The notes beneath the pieces are model-generated. The model was not told the DNA's origin and did not search any database. It saw nothing but the letters and a program-made list of their open reading frames with translations. A stretch of DNA of 35,882 nucleotides from an uncultured bacterium (GTDB taxonomy: Bacteria > Bacillota_I > Bacilli_A > RFN20 > CAG-826), in the NCBI GenBank assembly GCA_949299165.1, contig CASFZJ010000017.1, forward strand, positions 1 to 35,882, read 5' to 3'. The position numbers and the translations under genes were made by a program. Position 1 is the stretch's first letter. Each line of letters begins with the position of its first letter. Shown one piece after another: positions 1-8,127 of this stretch.

Positions 1-106
1 AATATGCAATCTTTTCTTCAATTGCAAATTGACTAAGAGACTTATTTGAGCTCTTAAATTTCTTAACATATTCAAGTCTTTCATAATCAGATTTGTATTG
101 ACTCAT
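1..106 (-). CDS. N-terminal part of a transposase-like / helix-turn-helix protein (runs off the window)
   Basis: A clear SD (GGAGG) lies 6 nt before an ATG at 106 and opens a frame that stays open to the window edge. The 35 visible residues begin MSQYKSDYERLEYVKKFKSS and continue with a segment rich in Lys, Ser and Glu that looks like the first helices of an HTH domain, of the kind that opens IS3/IS66-type transposase subunits and some small regulators. Only the N-terminus is visible, so transposase versus regulator cannot be decided. I see no terminal inverted repeats within the window. Start choice is firm; function is a guess. Confidence 0.5.
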   Translation of the reverse strand, partial: MSQYKSDYERLEYVKKFKSSNKSLSQFAIEEKIAY

Positions 107-260
107 ATTAATTTCCTCCACATGGTAATTATGAATAATCCAGTAGAGAAGAGAATGGTGTTATTTATTTACCAATACAATAATCTCCGCGATCCAACTT
201 ATATATTTCTAACTATCGCCAAAAATTTGGCAAAGTTTTTTCAATCTAAATAATAAAACT

Positions 261-345
261 TGGTGCGGATAAGGAGACTTGAACTCCTACGCCGTTAAGC
301 ACAAGATCCTAAGTCTTGCGTGTCTACCAGTTCCACCACATCCGC
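261..345 (-). tRNA. tRNA-Leu (anticodon TAG)
   Basis: The reverse strand folds into a class-II tRNA of 85 nt. The acceptor stem is GCGGATG/TATCCGC with a terminal G-T pair, the D-arm contains TGGTAGACACG, the anticodon stem is CAAGA/TCTTG with loop CTTAGGA (anticodon TAG), a long variable arm follows, and the T-arm is GGAGTTCAAGTCTCC. The 3' CCA is encoded (261-263). The long variable arm and the TAG anticodon make it tRNA-Leu reading CUN codons. A promoter lies immediately upstream and gives a leader of only a few nt. Confidence 0.97.
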
Positions 346-356
346 AAAGCAAAGTA

Positions 357-386
357 ATTATAAATTATTATGGATATTTTGTCTAA
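357..386 (-). promoter_or_regulatory. promoter of tRNA-Leu
   Basis: On the minus strand TTAGAC (386-381), an 18-nt spacer and a perfect TATAAT (362-357) precede the tRNA. The predicted start is about 4-5 nt before the mature 5' end at 345, typical of a tRNA promoter. Confidence 0.75.
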
Positions 387-424
387 TAATTTTTAACGCT
401 TAAAAATCAATAAAAAAATAAAAA

Positions 425-442
425 TAGTTTAGTTTTGCAAGG
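425..442 (-). repeat. copy 1 of a four-copy 3'-UTR element
   Basis: On the minus strand, shortly after the stop of the CBS-domain gene, comes CCTTGCAAAACTAAACTA, preceded by an A-run and followed by T-runs. It matches elements at 16336, 29555 and 34990 (consensus CCYTGCAAAACTCAATTA). The position between two co-directional units suggests a transcript end. There is no strong GC hairpin. Confidence 0.6.
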
Positions 443-453
443 TTTTTGAAAAA

Positions 454-1170
454 TTATTTAGTTTTTCTTATCAAATCTATCGGAGATATAACTCCGAGTA
501 AAGGTGAATTTTGTTTTCCGTTTTCACTAACAAAAATTGCCGGTAATCTTTTCTTATATACCTCTTTTGACATCGAGAAATAATCATTTAAGACGTCAAT
601 TTCATATTCTTTTGTAACAAAAATAAATCTTAAATTAAGCTGAGACTCTAAAGCTATATAATCTTTAATATCTTTAATTTTGCTGTTTTTATCAAGGTGA
701 ACATTATTTAAATGCAAATCTAGTAAAACATCGCTATTAAATATTCCAATAACAATGTTTTGGTCGTTTACGACAGGAATATTACTAATACCATCTTCAA
801 TCATTTTCTTAATAAGTAAACTGATTGAATCTTCTTCCTTTCCTAAAATTAACTTTTTGGTTGGAGTCATTACATCTCGCGCACGAACTGGATTTCTTAA
901 ATAAGAAATTAATTCATCAAGAAAGGCAATTACATCATCACTAACATCAAAAAGTGTATCTATTATCCCAGATTCATGAACCATTAAATTTCTAATTCTT
1001 CTCACCGAATCTAATTTATTAGAGTAAATTCTTTCAATTTCAATGCGGCTTTTTCTATATTTATTTATCAAAAAGTAAATCGATGAATCATCATCTTCAC
1101 GATTAAATTTATCGCCAATTAAAGCATCAAGCTCATTATATTTTCTCAAAAAATCAGCATTATTATTCAT
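454..1170 (-). CDS. HEPN-like N-terminal domain fused to a tandem CBS pair
   Basis: A 238-residue protein. Residues from about 92 to the end form two CBS modules: the first contains RDVMTPTKK and ISNIPVVNDQNIVIGIF, the second ends LLGVISPIDLIRKTK. CBS pairs usually bind adenine nucleotides. The N-terminal 90 residues are helical and charged and contain R-N-L-M-V-H (R60, H65), which fits the RNxxxH motif of HEPN domains (often RNases or nucleotide-binding). I chose the ATG at 1170 because it overlaps the upstream gene's stop as ATGAATAA and has GGAAGGA upstream; an in-frame ATG at 1200 would add 10 residues but has no SD. Translational coupling with the acyltransferase gene is likely. No enzymatic domain follows the CBS pair, so it probably acts as a sensor or regulator. 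The HEPN call is inference from one motif. Confidence 0.75.
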   Translation of the reverse strand: MNNNADFLRKYNELDALIGDKFNREDDDSSIYFLINKYRKSRIEIERIYSNKLDSVRRIRNLMVHESGIIDTLFDVSDDVIAFLDELISYLRNPVRARDVMTPTKKLILGKEEDSISLLIKKMIEDGISNIPVVNDQNIVIGIFNSDVLLDLHLNNVHLDKNSKIKDIKDYIALESQLNLRFIFVTKEYEIDVLNDYFSMSKEVYKKRLPAIFVSENGKQNSPLLGVISPIDLIRKTK

Positions 1171-2425
1171 TTTCAGGATAATCCTTCCAGTGTCCACCAT
1201 GTAAACGATGTAATTCTTCTGTAACTAAAAGCCATTTAATAACAGAATTTCTTTTTGGGTAAAATTCAATAAATTCTCCTTTTAAGAAAGTATAAAAACG
1301 ACTAGCATCAGTGCACATTCCGTAAGTTGGCGTTTCTTGTAAAGTTAAATCAAAATTAAAAGGATGATTATTTCTTGAGCCAGAAAAATGTATTCCTTCA
1401 TGATTGATCTTCAATACACCTTTTCCTTCAATCTCGCTTGTTTTCTTATTTTTCAAATATTTATATTTTGGTAAAAAGCCAATTTCTACTTCTTCAGTTA
1501 GTTCAAAATTAGGATTTTTAATTTCTTCTTTTACAAATTGTCTTTGATAATCAAACCATTCTTTAGGTGTAGCAAAGCTTTTTGAGTCGCCAACAGGAGT
1601 AATTTTATAAGTATTGTCCATCATTACTTTGTTATGACAATTGCTGCATTCAATAAAGTTATCTCCACTAAAATTGGCAAATTCTTCTCCACACTTAGGG
1701 CATTTATAGAGAAGTTGTTCAATATTTTCGGCTATTTTATTGCTTTTATAGACATTTTTCTTTTCAAGATTATATGCGTAGTCATCTGTTCTAATTTCTT
1801 TATTTAAAACATTAGTAATTTCTTCATCACTTAATTTAGTGATTTGGTCTTTATCGAATAACTTCTTAAAGCTAACTTCCACTTGTCCTTTTCTTTCTTT
1901 GAGATTGTATTTTGGAGAAGTTAAATAACCGCCTTTAATATTTGCAACATATACAGGAACCTTTAAAAATTTTAAAAGTTTAGCGCTTCCAAGAGCGACA
2001 GGTTGACTTCCTCCGCTAATCGATGACATTCCTTCAGGAAATAAAGTTAACCTTCCGCCTTTATTAATAACTCTTTTCATTTCCATGATTGCGTATAAAT
2101 CTGGAGTAAAATTTTTCTTTGGAATTTCGTGCATTAATGAAAAAATTCCATGCAAATGACTTCTAAAAAATTCGTTATATCCAACAACAAAATTAAAAGT
2201 ATGAGGTAATAGTGGAATTGCTGTAAAAATATAATCCATCCTACTTGCGTGATTGCTTAATAAAATATAAGAACCTTTCTCTTTTCTAGGATCATCTATA
2301 TAAGTAACTTTTGTATGATAATTTCTTGCTACTGTAAATTTCCAAAAATAACCTAAAAAATTATAAATTAACCAATTTGGTCTGCGGATTGCTTTACTAT
2401 GAAGCTTTTCTTCTAATGTTCTCAT
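1163..2425 (-). CDS. PlsC-type 1-acyl-glycerol-3-phosphate acyltransferase with a zinc-ribbon C-terminal region
   Basis: A 420-residue protein. The acyltransferase motifs NHASRMD (N58-D64, the NHx4D catalytic box) and FPEG (129-132, glycerol-phosphate binding) are intact, so it probably acylates lysophosphatidate or a related acceptor at the membrane. PlsC proteins are usually 200-250 residues. Here about 200 residues follow, with a zinc ribbon of four cysteines (CPKC at 242-245, CSNC at 260-263) and a further unassigned region, which I cannot name. It has no SD; instead a TATAAT ends 6 nt before the ATG, suggesting a leaderless mRNA. Its 3' end overlaps the CBS gene by 8 nt. Substrate specificity is unknown. 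Confidence 0.8.
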   Translation of the reverse strand: MRTLEEKLHSKAIRRPNWLIYNFLGYFWKFTVARNYHTKVTYIDDPRKEKGSYILLSNHASRMDYIFTAIPLLPHTFNFVVGYNEFFRSHLHGIFSLMHEIPKKNFTPDLYAIMEMKRVINKGGRLTLFPEGMSSISGGSQPVALGSAKLLKFLKVPVYVANIKGGYLTSPKYNLKERKGQVEVSFKKLFDKDQITKLSDEEITNVLNKEIRTDDYAYNLEKKNVYKSNKIAENIEQLLYKCPKCGEEFANFSGDNFIECSNCHNKVMMDNTYKITPVGDSKSFATPKEWFDYQRQFVKEEIKNPNFELTEEVEIGFLPKYKYLKNKKTSEIEGKGVLKINHEGIHFSGSRNNHPFNFDLTLQETPTYGMCTDASRFYTFLKGEFIEFYPKRNSVIKWLLVTEELHRLHGGHWKDYPENE

Positions 2426-2431
2426 GGAATA

Positions 2432-2437
2432 ATTATA
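2432..2437 (-). promoter_or_regulatory. -10 box placing the start site at the ATG of the acyltransferase gene
   Basis: A perfect TATAAT on the minus strand ends 6 nt before the ATG at 2425. The usual 6-8 nt to the start site would put +1 at or next to the A of ATG. The -35 region is weak (TTTTCG). No SD is visible. Confidence 0.5.
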
Positions 2438-2480
2438 ACTTTTTATGAAAACTATCGAAAATACATATTTAGCAATTAAT

Positions 2481-2507
2481 AAGAAAAGGCAGGCAAATTT
2501 GCCTACC
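2481..2507 (-). terminator. Rho-independent terminator of rplM-rpsI
   Basis: On the minus strand GGTAGGCAAATTTGCCTGCC forms a stem of 8 or more bp (one G-U pair) and is followed directly by TTTTCTT. It sits 22 nt after the rpsI stop. Confidence 0.9.
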
Positions 2508-2529
2508 TTTAATGAACTTAATATGTAAA

Positions 2530-2925
2530 CTAACGTTTAGAGAATTGAGGAGCTCTTCTAGCCTTTTTAAGACCGTATTTCTTTCTTTCCTTAGCTCTTG
2601 GGTTTCTAGTTAACATACCAGCAACTTTAAGTGCTTTTCTGTCTTCGCCTGCTTCAAGTAATGCACGAGCGATACCAAGTCTAACTGCTCCCGCTTGGCC
2701 TGTATAGCCTCCGCCGTAAACTTCAGCATTTACATCGTATTTACCTTCAACGCCAAGAATTGTGAGAGGTTGTTTTAAATCGATGACTAATGTGTCGTGT
2801 GGGAAGTAAGCTTTTACATCAAGACCATTAATAGTAATAGTTCCTTTGCCAGGTTTTACATAAACTCTAGCAATACTTGATTTTCTTCTTCCTGTTCCGT
2901 AAAAAGATTTAACTTTTGTAGCCAT
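2530..2925 (-). CDS. rpsI: 30S ribosomal protein S9
   Basis: A 131-residue protein, the standard length for bacterial S9. The sequence shows the family signature [19 protein letters not shown] and the basic C-terminal tail ending F-S-K-R, whose last residues reach the P-site tRNA in the small subunit. The ATG overlaps the rplM stop as TAATG, with AGGAGGT just inside rplM, so the two genes are translationally coupled. This rplM-rpsI order is conserved in most bacteria. A strong terminator follows. Confidence 0.99.
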   Translation of the reverse strand: MATKVKSFYGTGRRKSSIARVYVKPGKGTITINGLDVKAYFPHDTLVIDLKQPLTILGVEGKYDVNAEVYGGGYTGQAGAVRLGIARALLEAGEDRKALKVAGMLTRNPRAKERKKYGLKKARRAPQFSKR

Positions 2926-3383
2926 TAGTTTTTACCTCCTAAATTCTTGAAAGATAAAGCTTCTGGATTTTGAGCTGCGTGTTTATGCTCAGGTCCTTTG
3001 TAAACAAATAACTTTCTGTAGATTTGTCTACCAAGTCTGCCTTTAGGTAACATGCCCCAAACTACTCTTTCAAATAACTCTTCTGGATAACGTTCGAGCA
3101 TATCTTTCAATGTTCTTACTCTTAAACCACCATTATAACCACTAGCATTGTAGTATTTCTTGTTTAATGGTTTGTGTGTACCACTTACACTTACCTTTTC
3201 ACAATTAATAACAATAATGTAGTCTCCACAATCTTGATTTGGAGTCCATGATGGTTTTTCTTTACCCATTAAATAGACAGCAATTTCACTTGCTAATCTA
3301 CCAAGTGGTTTGTTTGTTGCATCAACAACATACCACTTACGAGAAATTTCCTCTTTCTTTAAACTAGTTGTTTGTCTGTTCAT
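2925..3383 (-). CDS. rplM: 50S ribosomal protein L13
   Basis: A 152-residue protein, about 10 longer than E. coli L13. Typical stretches are [20 protein letters not shown], the motif around [12 protein letters not shown], and [19 protein letters not shown]13 is an early-assembly protein binding 23S rRNA. The ATG at 3383 has the strong SD TAGGAGG. A canonical promoter (TTGACT-N17-TATAAT) lies about 60 nt upstream, and its spacer carries an inverted repeat that could be an operator or a leader structure. Confidence 0.99.
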   Translation of the reverse strand: MNRQTTSLKKEEISRKWYVVDATNKPLGRLASEIAVYLMGKEKPSWTPNQDCGDYIIVINCEKVSVSGTHKPLNKKYYNASGYNGGLRVRTLKDMLERYPEELFERVVWGMLPKGRLGRQIYRKLFVYKGPEHKHAAQNPEALSFKNLGGKN

Positions 3384-3445
3384 TTCACTATCCTCCTAAA
3401 AATAAAAATCTTACCGGGACTTTAATTTTCTTCGAATTGTGTCTT

Positions 3446-3478
3446 AAAGATTATATATATTAATCTTTATCTAGTCAA
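3446..3478 (-). promoter_or_regulatory. rplM-rpsI promoter with overlapping inverted repeat
   Basis: On the minus strand TTGACT (3478-3473), exactly 17 nt, and TATAAT (3455-3450) form a near-consensus sigma-70/A promoter, giving a 5' UTR of about 60 nt. The -10 and half of the spacer lie in an inverted repeat AAAGATTA-N7-TAATCTTT (3446-3468). The same arms recur at 22225-22249. Confidence 0.85.
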
Positions 3479-4253
3479 CGAAAAGTTGTATATAACAAAG
3501 CAACTAGTTTTTAGACAATATTCGAAGAAATTTTATGCAGTCTGTTCTTGAAAGAGTCAGCATGCTTTCTGCTTCAACGATCCACATTATTAACGTTAAA
3601 TATGATCTCCGCAGACGTCAATTCTGGTTACCTCAACCATATGTTTGAAACCTTTTGAAATCAATCTTTCTTGTTTTAGTTAAACTAAATTCTCTCAATT
3701 ACTCAATAGCGGTTTCTACTATTAATTTGAAGAGCTTAAATTCGACGTCAAGCACATCTATGGTAAAAAGTTTTCACGTAGAAACTTTTTTATTGCAGAA
3801 TAATCGCCTTTTTCAGAAATTCAAAATTTTTTAAATTAAATTTCTTACATTTTCACGTGAAAGTTTTACCGATTTATGTACACTTGCAATTTGAATTAGT
3901 TCATCTGCTATCTTCCTTTTTAAAATAATTGCTCTTTACGAGGTACAATCTCAAATATGTTGCATCACTTGTCTATTGTCAACACAACACATTGAAAGAT
4001 TTAATTAAAGTTTTTTGCAATCAATTTAAAAATGTTTTAATAACAACTTGAACAATTCAAATATAAACTTTGCAAGTCACATACATTCTTAAGTCATAAA
4101 TACCTCCTTCACTTAATACGAAGGAGATTAATTCGGAAAATGTTAAAAATTTTTTAAACTTTTTTAAACAATTTTTCAAAACATAGATAATTCGCTACAT
4201 TTTTTTCTTAATCAAAATGAAAAAAAATACGATTAATAAGGCATTTTTATATA
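3479..4253. other. non-coding stretch between rplM promoter and phoR; no gene recognised
   Basis: No frame of convincing length or similarity on either strand. Visible structures: a 12-bp palindrome TTTCACGTGAAA (about 3851-3862); an A/T-stem hairpin with AAAAGTTT/AAACTTTT arms flanking TCACGTAG near 3766-3790; a 7-bp-stem hairpin CTCCTTC/GAAGGAG (about 4102-4125) that covers an SD; and, on the minus strand, two SDs each followed by a start-one codon-stop triplet series (AAGGAGG then ATG ACT TAA; GGAAG then ATG AAC TAA). A TTAACGTTAA palindrome occurs near 3590. I compared it by eye with tmRNA, RNase P RNA, SRP RNA and common riboswitches and found none. Confidence 0.5.
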
Positions 4254-4272
4254 AGCAAGTGTAGAACTTGCT
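4254..4272 (-). terminator. possible terminator hairpin after phoR
   Basis: On the minus strand AGCAAGT-TCTAC-ACTTGCT forms a 7-bp stem just after the phoR stop. The following sequence (TATATAAAA) lacks a good T-run, so termination is likely but not certain. Confidence 0.45.
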
Positions 4273-4278
4273 AAAAAT

Positions 4279-5955
4279 TTAAATATTAAAATAAATTTTA
4301 AATTCGGTGCCTTCCATGATTCTGGATTTAACTTCTATTTTAAATCCATAATTTAAACAAATGTGTTTTACAATAGCTAACCCAAGGCCTGTGCCACCTT
4401 TTTCTCTGCTTCTTCCTTTGTCTACACGATAAAATCTTTCAAAGATTCTATTTATATCTTTTGAATCAATTCCAATACCAGTATCTTTTATACTTAAATA
4501 TTCTTTAGTTAATTTTATTCTTATTTCACCGTTTTCTTTATTATATTTAATAGCGTTGCTTAAAATATTTCTAACTAATCGATCAAAATCTTTCGGAATC
4601 ATTTTTAAAGTCAAATCAGTTAAAGAGACTTTGCATTTAATCTTGTGTTCATTTATTAAATATTCAAAAGACGAAACAATATCTTTAATAGCGCTTCTTA
4701 CATCTATATCAACTTTCTTTTCGTTGGACATATTATATTCAAGAGAAGAAAGTGCGAGCATATCTTCAATGACGCTTTCCGTTCTTTTGCTTTCTTTAAT
4801 AACTGCTTCCCTTGCTCTTTGAATTTCATTAGGTTCATCAATAAGACCGTTTTGAAGCATTTCTTCATAACCAATAATTGTTGTAAGAGGCGTTTTAAGT
4901 TCATGTGAAGCATTTTGAAAAAATTCTCTTCTAATTCTTTCGTTTAATCTTTCTTGAGTAACATTAAAAAAGATAATTCCTATTCCACTTTTAGCGCTTT
5001 TTTCGAGCCATCTTAAGTCGATTTTCGTTAATAAAAAACGATAAATGACTCCATTTATTTCCTTGTCAAAACCACTCGAATTATATCGAAAAGCCTGCAA
5101 AACCCCATTATTTAGTTCATCTCCTAAAGCTAAAACATGATAATTTTGATTAAAAACATTTTCTCTTTTTAAGTTTAATTTACTTAAAGCAAACTTATTA
5201 ATTAAGGCACATTTATTGTCTCCATCAATGACGATAAACCCTTCTTCAATCGCATCTAAAATATACTCAGTTTTATCTTTTTCTGATTTTAATTTGTCAA
5301 TTTGTTCTTTAATAACATTACTTGTTTGAGCTAAAGTTCGGTCAATAATTTTATATCCATCATCACTTGATAAGTCATAATTTAGTCCCACAATTTCTTC
5401 AAGTGATTCAACATTTTCTTTTAATCTTGAAACAGTCTTTTTATAGATTCGATATTTAATAAATCCATAAATCAGCACAACTCCAACAATCACAATACTT
5501 CCATAAATTAAAATGTCAAAAGAAGTTTTTTCAATATTTGAGCGAGGTAATCCAACTCTAATAAATCCATCATTTAACTCTTGAACATAATATAAAACAC
5601 TATAACCAAGCGTTATTGAATCTTTGTAATAATAAGAATTTAAATTATTTCTTAACTCATTCAATCTATCTTCTTGTGCTGGCTCAATTTCATCATTATT
5701 TATTTCTAATAAAACATCAGCTTTTTCATCAAAAACAGTAATTCTTAAATCGTGAACATTGGAATAACTATTTTTTATTGATTCATATGATTCATTTTCA
5801 TTAATTGATAAAATTACTTCATTAGCGTAAGCTTTTAAATTATCTCTTGCTTCGGTATTTGAAAGCGAAAAAGAAGTCGAAAAAGAAACAATTAATAAAA
5901 TAAAAGTTAGAAAAAAGACGAATAAAACATCGAATAAAACGTTCTTTTTATTCAT
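4279..5955 (-). CDS. phoR: PhoR-like phosphate-sensing histidine kinase
   Basis: A 558-residue membrane kinase. It has TM1 (about 9-31), an extracytoplasmic region (32-145), TM2 (about 147-166), a PAS-like segment (about 230-330), the HisKA H-box SHELKTPL (H351) and an ATPase domain with N-box around N463/N467, DTGIGI (491-496), FERFYRVD and GGTGLGLA. It should autophosphorylate at H351 and pass the phosphate to the PhoP encoded just upstream, with activity set by PstSCAB/PhoU. It is the last gene of the pst operon and its start overlaps phoP by 8 nt. PhoR is chosen over other kinases because of the location and architecture. Confidence 0.9.
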   Translation of the reverse strand: MNKKNVLFDVLFVFFLTFILLIVSFSTSFSLSNTEARDNLKAYANEVILSINENESYESIKNSYSNVHDLRITVFDEKADVLLEINNDEIEPAQEDRLNELRNNLNSYYYKDSITLGYSVLYYVQELNDGFIRVGLPRSNIEKTSFDILIYGSIVIVGVVLIYGFIKYRIYKKTVSRLKENVESLEEIVGLNYDLSSDDGYKIIDRTLAQTSNVIKEQIDKLKSEKDKTEYILDAIEEGFIVIDGDNKCALINKFALSKLNLKRENVFNQNYHVLALGDELNNGVLQAFRYNSSGFDKEINGVIYRFLLTKIDLRWLEKSAKSGIGIIFFNVTQERLNERIRREFFQNASHELKTPLTTIIGYEEMLQNGLIDEPNEIQRAREAVIKESKRTESVIEDMLALSSLEYNMSNEKKVDIDVRSAIKDIVSSFEYLINEHKIKCKVSLTDLTLKMIPKDFDRLVRNILSNAIKYNKENGEIRIKLTKEYLSIKDTGIGIDSKDINRIFERFYRVDKGRSREKGGTGLGLAIVKHICLNYGFKIEVKSRIMEGTEFKIYFNI

Positions 5956-6634
5956 TTTTCATACGATATCCAATTCCATAAATTGTTTGGATAAGATCGC
6001 TATTTTCCTTTCCAATCTTTCGACGAATTTCTTTGATGTGCATATCTAAAATTCGTGTTTCATAGCTCACATCACTTCCCCAAATCACATTAAAAAATTC
6101 ATCACGTGATATCGGTTCGCCTTTTCTTTTAAAAAGCAATCTAAAAATTTTTAGTTCACTTGCTGTAAAAGGAATTACATTTTCATCAAGTAAAAAATAA
6201 TTGTTTGTTGGATCAAAAGTAATATTTCTAATTTTATAATTTTCTTTTTTGATTTTTCTTCTGGCACGAGCATTTACTCGGCTAATCAGCTCTAAAACAT
6301 CAAAAGGTTTTGCAATATAATCGTCGGCACCAAGATCGAGTCCATCAATTTTATTGATGGTTCGATTTTTAGCACTAACAATAATTATTTGGATTGCATC
6401 ATTTGTTTCGTCGCTTCTAATTGCTTTTAATATGTCTTCGCCGCTTGCATCAGGTAGCATGAGATCAAGAAGAATCATATCTGGTTTTTCTTTTTCAAAT
6501 GCTTGGCAAAAATCAGCATAAGTTGCGAAAGTTTTTATTTCATAACCTTGTTTTGAGAGCGCTAAAGAAATAATATGTGCAATATTTGAATCGTCTTCTA
6601 AAGAATAAATTAAATAAGACTTGCTCATAGCCAT
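5948..6634 (-). CDS. phoP: PhoP/PhoB-family response regulator
   Basis: A 228-residue OmpR-class regulator. The receiver domain has the acidic pair E13/D14/D15 region (SLEDD), phospho-acceptor D57 in LLDLMLPD, and KPF at the beta5 end. The winged-helix DNA-binding domain ends RTIYGIGYRMKNE. Its likely target is the TTTACA repeat array in front of pstS. The ATG overlaps the phoU stop as TAATG. SD support is weak and a second in-frame ATG two codons later is possible. It pairs with the kinase gene that overlaps its 3' end. Confidence 0.92.
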   Translation of the reverse strand: MAMSKSYLIYSLEDDSNIAHIISLALSKQGYEIKTFATYADFCQAFEKEKPDMILLDLMLPDASGEDILKAIRSDETNDAIQIIIVSAKNRTINKIDGLDLGADDYIAKPFDVLELISRVNARARRKIKKENYKIRNITFDPTNNYFLLDENVIPFTASELKIFRLLFKRKGEPISRDEFFNVIWGSDVSYETRILDMHIKEIRRKIGKENSDLIQTIYGIGYRMKNE

Positions 6635-7278
6635 TATATTATCACTTTATCTTTGTAATAACCATTTTGAATGTAAACTGCCCATTCAGCAATGTTACTT
6701 GCGTGATCTGCAATTCTTTCAACGTATTTAACTAATAGAGTTGTATAAATTACATAAGCATCGTTTAATACATATTTTTCTTTAGAAACAGGAATTTCTT
6801 TTAATAAGTCAAGATAGAGTGCATCAACAATGTCGTCTCTTTTGATAGCATCTTTTGCAAGTTCACTATCTCCAGTAGCAAGAGATTTATAAGCATCATT
6901 TACCATCGATAAAGCAACATTAATGATTTTTTCAACATTTGGGCTTCTATAAGCTTCTTTTGCTTTATATAAATTTTTACTAACCCAAGCGATGTCTTCA
7001 GCGTGATCTCCGAGTCTTTCAATATCTTCAACTAATTTAAAATAACCTGTTACTTTTCTTAAATCTCCCGCAAAAGGCCTCTCTTTTAAAATAACTAATA
7101 GACAATCTTCTTCAATTTGTCTTTCTAGACGATCGATTATATCGTCGTTTACCATCTCATCTTTTTTATTTGCTTCATTATTATAATAAGAAAAAGCGTT
7201 GTTTAAATATGAGATAGTTGTCTCAAACATCTTTAAAAGATTTTCACTAATTAAATTAATTTTTTCACGTATTTCCAT
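6634..7278 (-). CDS. phoU: phosphate transport system regulator PhoU
   Basis: A 214-residue all-helical protein with two PhoU repeats, each carrying the metal-binding helix pattern (ERLGDHAEDIAWVSK at about 90 and ERIADHASNIAEW at about 187). PhoU connects PstB and PhoR and keeps the Pho response off when phosphate is plentiful. The ATG overlaps the pstB stop (TAATG) and GGGGAG lies 9 nt upstream. The length is typical. Confidence 0.96.
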   Translation of the reverse strand: MEIREKINLISENLLKMFETTISYLNNAFSYYNNEANKKDEMVNDDIIDRLERQIEEDCLLVILKERPFAGDLRKVTGYFKLVEDIERLGDHAEDIAWVSKNLYKAKEAYRSPNVEKIINVALSMVNDAYKSLATGDSELAKDAIKRDDIVDALYLDLLKEIPVSKEKYVLNDAYVIYTTLLVKYVERIADHASNIAEWAVYIQNGYYKDKVII

Positions 7279-8126
7279 TAACCGAATCTCCCCGTAATAT
7301 AATCTTCGCTGCGTTTATCTCTTGGATGAGCGAAAAATTCTTCAGTTTCATTAAATTCAACAAGTTCACCAAGCATAAAGAAAGCTGTATAATCGCTAAT
7401 TCTAGCTGCTTGTTGCATGTTGTGTGTAACTATAATAATAGTATATTTTTTCTTTAGTTCTTTAATCAACTCTTCAATTTTTAAAGTTGCAATTGGATCA
7501 AGGGCACTAGTTGGCTCATCCATCAAAATAACATCAGGCGACATTGCAATGGTACGAGCAATACAAAGTCTTTGTTGTTGTCCACCACTTAAAGAAAGTC
7601 CACTAGCATCAAGTCTATCACTTACTTCGTCATATAGGGCACTATCTTTTAAAGATTGTTCAACAATTTTATTAAGTGTGTCCTTATTTTTAATGCCTTG
7701 GCAACGTGGTCCATAGCAAATATTGTTTCTAATTGACATTGGAAATGGATTTGGTTGTTGGAAAACCATTCCAACTTTTGTTCTTAAATAAATTGTGTTG
7801 ATTTCATTAATGTCCTGACCCATATACTTGATATCACCAGTTACTTTACATCCATCAATTAAATCGTTCATTCTATCAAAGCAACGAAGTAAAGTAGATT
7901 TTCCACATCCAGAAGGCCCAATAAATGCAGTAACTTTATTTTTCAAAATATCAATATTGATGTTTTTTAATGAATGCTTTTCGCCATAATCATAAAAAAG
8001 ATCAACATTTCTACAAGAAAATGCAATATTTTCAGGATTTTTAAATTCTTCTTTATCAAGAAGTGTATTTTTAGAATTATCTATTTTTTGCTCGATATTC
8101 ATTTGTTCATTTTCAAATTCAATCAT
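7278..8126 (-). CDS. pstB: phosphate ABC transporter ATP-binding protein PstB
   Basis: A 282-residue ATPase with Walker [10 protein letters not shown] (70-78), Q-loop in [12 protein letters not shown], signature LSGGQQQR (179-186), Walker [13 protein letters not shown] and switch His in [10 protein letters not shown]. It forms the PstB dimer that powers PstC/PstA. The N-terminus has about 35 extra residues before the first strand compared with minimal PstB. The ATG follows the pstA stop after 1 nt, with GGAG inside pstA, so translation is coupled. Confidence 0.97.
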   Translation of the reverse strand: MIEFENEQMNIEQKIDNSKNTLLDKEEFKNPENIAFSCRNVDLFYDYGEKHSLKNINIDILKNKVTAFIGPSGCGKSTLLRCFDRMNDLIDGCKVTGDIKYMGQDINEINTIYLRTKVGMVFQQPNPFPMSIRNNICYGPRCQGIKNKDTLNKIVEQSLKDSALYDEVSDRLDASGLSLSGGQQQRLCIARTIAMSPDVILMDEPTSALDPIATLKIEELIKELKKKYTIIIVTHNMQQAARISDYTAFFMLGELVEFNETEEFFAHPRDKRSEDYITGRFG

Positions 8127-8127
8127 T

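Noticed and set aside
195-250. Palindrome GCCAAAAATTTGGC as terminator of tRNA-Leu
   Set aside because: The T-run follows only on the plus strand, against the tRNA's direction.
3541-3700. RNase P or tmRNA in the rplM-phoR gap
   Set aside because: No GAGGAAAGTCC block, no tRNA-like acceptor end and no tag reading frame on either strand.
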